A stretch of 64,000 bases of DNA from Berberis thunbergii (lineage: Eukaryota; Streptophyta; Magnoliopsida; Ranunculales; Berberidaceae): positions 310,001-374,000 of the forward strand of contig QNQO01000550.1 of the NCBI GenBank assembly GCA_003290165.1. The letters are read 5' to 3'. The position numbers and the translations under genes are program-made. The stretch's first letter is position 1. The number at the start of each line of letters is the position of its first letter. Of the stretch, positions 55,481 through 64,000 are shown piece after piece. Under the pieces are notes generated by a model. That model was given only the letters and a program-made list of their open reading frames with translations. It was not told the DNA's origin and did no database searches.

Positions 55481-55759
55481 CACTAAGTGGGAAATTTTGT
55501 AACAACTCCCAAATAGTATAATTTTTGTGATGTAACAGTCCACAAAACAATTTCAAGTCAAAACTAAATTAAGACAGTTTCACAAATAAAGTGATGTAAT
55601 AAATTGGATCACTATGAATATTATCACTTGCAGCACCATACTATTCACGGTGATCAAATTATTGTATCACTTCATTTGTGAAACTGTTCGGTGAACTTTT
55701 ACAGCACAACAATGATATATTTTTTTGGGTTGTTACAAATATGTCAATTTGGTGTAGTG
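55481..55759. mobile_element. Foldback MITE with CACTA-like ends
   Basis: Left end CACTAAGTGGGAAATTTTGT; right end read inwards CACTACACCAAATTGACATA, and both are followed by TTGTAACAACYCCAAA-type sequence. An inner inverted pair, 55574-55612 against 55650-55687 (ACAGTTTCACAAATRAAGTG), gives a long imperfect hairpin. The 3-bp flanks (CTT and AAT) do not match, so the exact borders or the superfamily remain open. 55760-56390 has no gene. Confidence 0.6.
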
Positions 55760-56390
55760 AATGAAAAGAAAAGCCAATCAATTACAACAACGAACGAAAG
55801 ATGATGAACTAAAAATTATATTCCTTTTGAGATTGCAGTTGAAGATGAAAGGAAACCCATAATCACCGCCATATGATGCAATAAATTCCATAACTATAAA
55901 TGCAATATCATCTGTCTACTCTATTTCTGCATCTGCTCTAAGCCAAACCTGGAAAAAATTATAAATAAATAAAGAATTTATTTGGTCAGTAGTATCATAC
56001 ATAAGAACTATATATATATATTATTTTTTTTATAAGATAATGCCAAGTTTTAATAAGGAAGCACTGATCAGCTTAATATATCGAGAGTCATAGATAATCA
56101 AACTAAAAGGAAAAATTAAGTTAATCACTTGCTCCTATTCTAAGACACGTGGTTCAAATCATAGACGATCTGCTCCTATTCCGTCGTGCATCTTTCACGG
56201 AAGCACACGCAGTCAAGGACATCTTAGCTTCCTACTGTTCCGCTTCGGTTCAGGCTGTAAACTATGGTAAATCGTCCGTGGATTTTAGTTCGAACATGCA
56301 CTATCAGCACGCTTGAATGATAAATAGGATCATGGGCTCCAAATTCTATAATTCGAATGATGCGAAAGTTTTTCCTTTGGAAAATTAAAT

Positions 56391-56545
56391 CACTGCACCA
56401 AAATGTTTGATTAGCTACACGGAGATGGCCACGACTCAAAACAGTTAATTTATTTGCCACGACTTATAAAACCGTGGCTAGATAATCTACCGTGGCAAAT
56501 GTAAAAAAATGACTTTTGCCGAGGGCCTAAAACCATGGCTATAAA
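56391..56545. repeat. Left terminal and subterminal repeats of the second CACTA element
   Basis: The terminus is CACTG rather than CACTA, a one-base change that may block mobility. The repeat motifs ACCGTGGCTA and CCACGACTTATAAAACCGTG match those of the first element but are fewer. Confidence 0.7.
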
Positions 56546-56939
56546 CAGAGTGTGTGCGAAAATTCACATCCATTTCACGCTTTCTGATTGCGAAAACAGT
56601 TTCGCGGTCTTGCGAAAAACATTGGTACTCTCGCCTTTCATTTTAGGGTTTGTTAGAGTGACAGAGAGATGATTGTAATCAAATCAGAGTGAGAGAGAGA
56701 TGATTGTAATCAAAAGCAGAGGAGCCTCCCAAAGAATCGCTCCATTTTCGTTTAAAATCAGAGTGAGAAGAGAAAGAATTAGAAGTGAATCAAAAGCAGA
56801 GGAGATTATGAAGAGAAAGAAGTGAAAGATTGTACAAACTCAGACGAGATTGTAATCAAAAGCAGAGGAGATTGTAATCAAAAGCAGAGGAGAGTGTGAA
56901 GAGAAAGAAGAAGAAGCAAAAGAAAGCACAAACTCAAGG
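56546..56939 (+). promoter_or_regulatory. Purine-rich leader exon of the second CACTA element
   Basis: Contains repeats of TTGTAATCAAAAGCAGAGGA and GAGTGAGAGAGAGATGATTG between ~56660 and 56920, then a donor-like CTCAAG|GTAATT at 56939. The next acceptor, at 57510 (TTTTTGCAG), joins the APX6-like exon, whose first ATG (57515) is in frame with the peroxidase reading. A leader-to-APX6 spliced RNA is therefore plausible; this is inference. Confidence 0.4.
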
Positions 56940-57510
56940 TAATTTTTGCTTGTGAGATGATTTATGTGTTATTTGGGTTTTTTTTTTTTTTTTTTTTGAT
57001 GTTGTTTATTATCTGCAAGAAAAACTGGAAGATTAGGCAATAGGGGAAGTAGTATTTAGGTCAAAGATTAATCTCAAGAAAACTAGGGTTCTTGGTAAAT
57101 GAACAAACTAGGATTTTGTTTTCTTTCGTTTTGATCTTGAATAACTTATTTGACACTTCCCACCTTTGGCGATGTGTAGTGTGCCATTTTCATATTTATG
57201 TCTTGGAAATCCAATTATTTAACAAATTAGGTGATTTTGTGGTCCATTGCTTAACAATCTGAAGATTTGAGATATTGATCTTTTCAAATTTTCAATCAAT
57301 GACAACTTCTACTTAGAACATGTGTTTAACAGCTTCAAGGGCTTACGTTGACTATCCTCAGCATTCTTTTTAGAATTTTAAAAGGTTAAGCTATATCTTG
57401 ATCTTAGAAAAAAAAAGACATTAAAAGCTAAACGTGGAGTGAAAGTAAAACATGGGCATTTGTCGATTTATGCTTCTGAAGTCCACTATACTAAATTGTT
57501 CTTTTTGCAG

Positions 57511-59729
57511 GTGGCATGAATGGTTCCATAGTTTATGAACTTGACAGACCTGAAAATGCAGGAATTGGAAAATCTCTGAAGGCATGCTCTATCTCTCTCA
57601 ATACATTCTTTATTATGTTCTATGCTCATTTACATGTAAAACTTTGACATTCTTGACTCACTTAAACCATTGACATAGCGATAGGTATCGATTTTACTAT
57701 AATCTGAATTGAATTTTAACTTGGGTTCTAACTACTCTACTCAACAAATGCATTGTTGTTTAGATTCTAGAAAAAGTGAAAGGAGAATTGATGAACAAAA
57801 CCGGGTCGTTAGTATATAAACCTATATTTTGCAAGAATTATAAAGTTAGTTAATATTTTTATTCTGGACTAACATGTTAGCCAGGTTCCCTATACTAGTT
57901 TCTTGGGCAGACATGATTGCCGTGGCTGGAGCTGAAGCAGTTTCAATATGTGGAGGTCCAGAGATTCCAGTCCAATAGGCAGAATAGACTCAATGTAAGA
58001 ATCAAGTTTCATTGTCTCACACACAAAGTTATGGTTATGAAAAGCATTTGTCGTTACCTTATACATAATGCCTGCTATGTTGTTCGTAACTGCTATGCTT
58101 TGACATAGTTCTCAGTCTGGAGAATGATCATTATCGTTCACTACATGCTATGCAATTTCTTGTCTGTTCGGTTTTATTTTTTATTTTATTCGAATCACAA
58201 AGTTATTGGATGATTTTTACAGTTAGTTTGGGGAATGATGAGTTACCATTAGCCTACATCACACGCCGACTAAAAAAACCCACCAAATTGGGGACACACA
58301 TAGATTGGAATTTTGACTTTGTTTTATTTCATTTATTGGTTTAATTGTTTATTTTCCAGTTGTTTAGTTTGCCATAATTTACTTATAACATTTATAAAAG
58401 TATGTTTTGGAATTGGAACCTTTGAAAAATATGTGAAAAGTTTTGGATCTAAGCATGGAGTGTCCAATATGGTAAAGTGTTGGAGTGGCCAAAGCATGGA
58501 ATATTTTGAATACAAAATGTCCTTGGTACATGGGTTTTGATCAGATTGAAAGTTAGCCCATATAGTTATTTCGTTTGTTCTTTGACAATTGTGAACTGCT
58601 AACGATTCACGTCTGTAGTCCGTTAACTTGTAACAATAGCGTTTTCTTGTAGGAAGCCTGATCCAGAAGGTAGACTTCCTGAAGAATCTTTGGACGCTTC
58701 TGGCCTCAAACAAAATTTTCTAAGAAAAGGCTTCTCGTGAGTTTATTCCTTTAACAACCTTTACTTTCATATTTTTTGTAAACTTGGTACCATCTCAGCT
58801 GGTATACTTGTGGCGGATGGTATTATAATTTAAGGGTTCGAACACTACCAAAGGCATTTAATGGTGTGGTATCCAATAAAAACCTACCCACCCTAACAAA
58901 AAAAAACCCTCTACTTTCACATTTGTAAATTAAAATCCTTTTCATATATGATTTTTTTATCCTTAAATTCACGGTATATAAAACAAATGCTACAAGTATT
59001 TTCAGTTTATTTCTTTCATATTTTTTATAAAATACAGTAAACGTAGAATGGAATTTGTGTTGCTTTACCCTACGCCATTGAAAGTCTGTTATGGTAGTAA
59101 TTCTTAACATGCCTTGAACGCAAAGAAAATAAATAAATAGATAATGATAAAAAAAAAGTTATAAACTTCTTTTGTTTACTGAAGCACAAAAAGGAAGACA
59201 TATTTGTATTTTCATAACACTACGTTTGTCACGATAATAATATTTTTTCTAGAATGTTTATCGAAGAAAACTTATTTCCAGTGTTCGGTACATTAAGTTT
59301 GGTCTTACATGTGTTTCTAGCTATCTACAAAATGGTTGTACACTTGACAAATTAGTTAGTCAAGATACTTCCTAAATTTTATAGAGATTTGTATTAGTCA
59401 ATCCCATGGATTGGGTCATATGCTCAAAGTGGCTATGTGACTTAAAAGTGCCTGTGAAGCATACTGGCCTGGCACTTAAGATAATATTTGAAACTATTTT
59501 GTTTTTTTTTCGATTTTTGTGTCAAGTAAATCAAATACTTTGGTTCTAGCTTTTGGTATATCTTCTATCAACCAATTCAATAACTCGTAATCATTTTTGC
59601 TTGGCAGAACACAGGAACTTGTTGCATTGTCTGGAGCTCATACTCTTGGAAATAAAGGTTTTGGAAGTCCGACTGTGTTCGACAATTACTACTTTAAAGT
59701 ACTTTTGGAGAAACCATGGGGACCTTCAG
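57511..59729 (+). pseudogene. Captured APX6-like class I heme peroxidase fragment, five exons
   Basis: Exons: 57511-57580 (GGMNGSIVYELDRPENAG), 57764-~57806 (ILEKVKGELMNK), 57899-57995 (WADMIAVAGAEAVSICGGPE), 58653-58736 (PDPEGRLPEESLDASGLKQN) and 59608-59729 (QELVALSGAHTLGNKGFGSP, FDNYYFKVLLEKPWG). This order and wording match the plant APX6-type ascorbate peroxidases, which use heme to reduce H2O2. LVALSGAHTLG holds the proximal heme His. The N-terminal part with the distal Arg/His is absent, as is the C-terminal part. A one-base loss after PVQ (~57976) gives stops, and the first donor reads AAG|GCATGC (GC instead of GT). Identification of the subgroup is by recall. Confidence 0.85.
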
Positions 59730-59939
59730 GTGATAAACTAGTCTTGACCAATGAAGAATTTGCTAAATAATGGACCTTTGCAAAATAAATGGGTTGTTGG
59801 CATCTACCAGTGCTTTTTTTTTTCTCTCTCTATCTTTCTTTTCCAAATTTAAATTATAAAGGAATTGGATGTTTGGATTAGTATAGCACATGGCTTGATT
59901 ACCACAAATTTAAGGTCCTTGTTTTTGTTGTGTCCCTCC

Positions 59940-60053
59940 TTTATACTTAAGTTGCCAACTGCACTGGGAAAGGAAGCTAATAAAGAAGCTTTCCTCCCTG
60001 TCATTGACATCCACAGATACATGCAACATTTGTCAAATCCCACCAGTTTATAG
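59940..60053 (+). other. Unidentified open stretch, possible captured exon
   Basis: The plus strand reads LPTALGKEANKEAFLPVIDI then HRYMQHLSNPTS, with protein-like composition, ending at TAG 60051. I do not recognise it. Up to 60980 only AT-rich, intron-like sequence follows. Confidence 0.25.
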
Positions 60054-60983
60054 GTTCAAGTGAGAATCTCCAAATATATAGGGTCGCGATGCGGTCCTTC
60101 CTTTCTAAAGAGGGTCAAAGTCATCATCAAATTGTTTCTTATTTGAAAGAAAGGATTGCAATGACACAATCATCTGAAACCTCGTGAGTGACATGTTATC
60201 TCATTATCCTAAAAGGATGATTATCACATTATTATCGTATGGTGTAAAAATCATGTGGAACTTGATGATTGATAGGTACAACTACCTTGGTAGTTATAAC
60301 CTTGAACGATATCCTTGATGCTTGTTAGTTTTGTGGACTTGCATGCAATACTGTAGTACTTAGTAGTGAGATACTTTCATTTTTGTTTTTTGACTTACAC
60401 ACTTCTGGCTGATTTGGTTTTGGTAGTCCCAAATATGTAATCTTAGTAGTGTTGTTTTCTTGTTGAATATATATATATATACTTACATATGTTTGTTAAA
60501 TTTATAACAACCCTTTTTTAACTCCCCCAATGTAAAGGTTCTTTTTACATTGCCGTCCCAAGCGCGGATAAAGGAGGAGGGATGAGGGTATGTTTACCTT
60601 TATCAATTTTTGTGTTAAGTTTCATTATATTTTTTTCATTGTGATATGGTTATCTAGTTCTTATATATATGCAGCAAACTCAGCACTGTACGAGTACATG
60701 TTGTATATTGATACATACCCGTTTTCTTTAAATAAACATATTACTTTCAATGTGGTAATGAATATAAATGGGTATGTGTCTATGGAGATTGGTATATAAT
60801 AAACTGTGCAATGAATAATGATACAAACAGATATTATGCTATTAGTTTCAGACCTTTTTTTGTTCTACCTAATTTGCCAATCCCTTCTATCCTACTTTTG
60901 TCTAAATCAATAAAGAGCATATTGAAGATTTGTGGACTACATGCGATGTAATGCTTGACAAAGACAATTTATCTGCATTGCAG

Positions 60984-63239
<2,256 letters not shown>

Positions 63240-63664
63240 GTGAGTTTGAAATGTGTCCTTGCTCTAAATTCTAATAGTTTTATTTGAATAAGTATATTTT
63301 ATTACTTTTGATGAGGGATATGATTGCCATGACCAACTTATTTCCAGGTTTATTTTGTCTGCATTTCATAGAAGGTCATGTTTCTGAAATCAAATGTTCC
63401 TCTTGTTACATTTTCTCAAAGAAACTAAGGAAATCTTTGATTTTGGGGGCGAGGAATTGAATTCTCAAAAAAATCATGTAAGGGGGAGAGAAGAAAACAA
63501 GGGGGAGAAGAGGAACAGAGAAGTCGATCAAACCTTATAAGCAATCTATATGAATAGAGTTTTGCTATTAGCCTGGTTGTCAGAGGTTCTTTGATACTCT
63601 TTATCTTTTATTTATTTATTTTAATCCAGTTAATTGAAACGTGAGATGCTCCCCACTCTTTCAG

Positions 63665-63729
63665 GTTGTTCCAGTCAAGCGGATCTATCAAAATGTATCA
63701 ACAGTCTTGAGAACTTGCTTGATTCAAAG
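63665..63729 (+). other. Unidentified exon-like segment
   Basis: Acceptor TCTTTCAG followed by 65 bases open in two frames (CSSQADLSKCINSLENLLDS or VVPVKRIYQNVSTVLRTC) and a donor AAG|GTCAGG. It is not the next PP2A exon, so either another gene piece was joined here or the match is chance. Confidence 0.25.
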
Positions 63730-64000
63730 GTCAGGTTTTGTGATTACTACTTCGTACCGTGGTTTATGTGCACCTCCCATATCTATATTATTTCTTTCTT
63801 AAATAATTACAATGAAGCATACTTAGATTAGTTATTATGTATAGGTAAAAGGATATACCTGATTGATTAATGTATTTTTATCCATATGTGTAATTCCAAG
63901 GTTCCATTTTACAGTTGATTTTGTATTTATCTAGCATATAGTTTGTGGAATCCTATTCGTGCCGGAGGCATGACACGGTAGCCATGTCATAGGCACAGGT

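Overview
This is plant nuclear DNA, almost certainly from a eudicot. It is AT-rich, has GT-AG introns throughout, and carries NB-ARC-LRR and ankyrin/PGG immunity-type genes, plant L1-type LINEs, a Ty3/gypsy-type element, and CACTA, hAT and Mutator-type DNA elements. I cannot name the species. It reads as a degenerate, transposon-dense region: the only protein-coding gene that looks fully intact is a two-exon Bet v 1/MLP-type gene at 45207-46268 (-).

Layout. 1-2475 (-): a CC-NB-ARC-LRR resistance gene broken by stops and frameshifts. 2476-5050: scrambled duplicates of its 5' flank and of an exon of the next gene. 5595-9688 (+): a multi-exon gene for a basic protein I do not recognise, with a minisatellite in intron 1 and a likely 1-base frameshift in exon 2. 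9700-12900: non-coding, with a direct duplication. 12910-15765 (-): a gene in which an NLR-type coiled-coil domain is joined in frame to ankyrin repeats and a PGG membrane domain; it is now broken. 28919-37640: two L1-type LINE remnants (-). 37640-41150: repeat remnants and a receptor-kinase scrap. 41160-42483: a hAT element with a perfect 8-bp target duplication. 43565-43736: a Mutator-type MITE with a 9-bp target duplication. 45207-46268: the Bet v 1-like gene. 47226-54817: a non-autonomous LTR retrotransposon with two LTRs, gag, an opposite-strand ORF, tandem arrays and no pol. 55481-55759: a foldback MITE.

The most striking content is a pair of related CACTA-type DNA transposons that have swallowed pieces of host genes. 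The first (16072-28918) has CACTA ends, dense subterminal 'AACCGTTGCTA / AACCGTGGCTA' repeats and a purine-rich leader. Between its ends, all in the same orientation and with intron-exon structure retained, lie fragments of at least six unrelated nuclear genes: peroxisomal-type citrate synthase, a YTH-domain m6A reader, a MOR1/XMAP215-like protein, a GCN5 bromodomain, a 5'-3' exoribonuclease of the XRN family, and coatomer subunit gamma. No transposase is visible. The second (56391 to the window end) has a homologous left end and leader and carries pieces of an APX6-like ascorbate peroxidase and a PP2A catalytic subunit. Both look like Pack-CACTA elements whose leader exon could be spliced onto captured exons to make chimeric RNAs.

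Limits: all family calls come from reading translated sequence against remembered family features; no alignment or database search was run. Exon borders were set by eye from GT/AG signals and homology.
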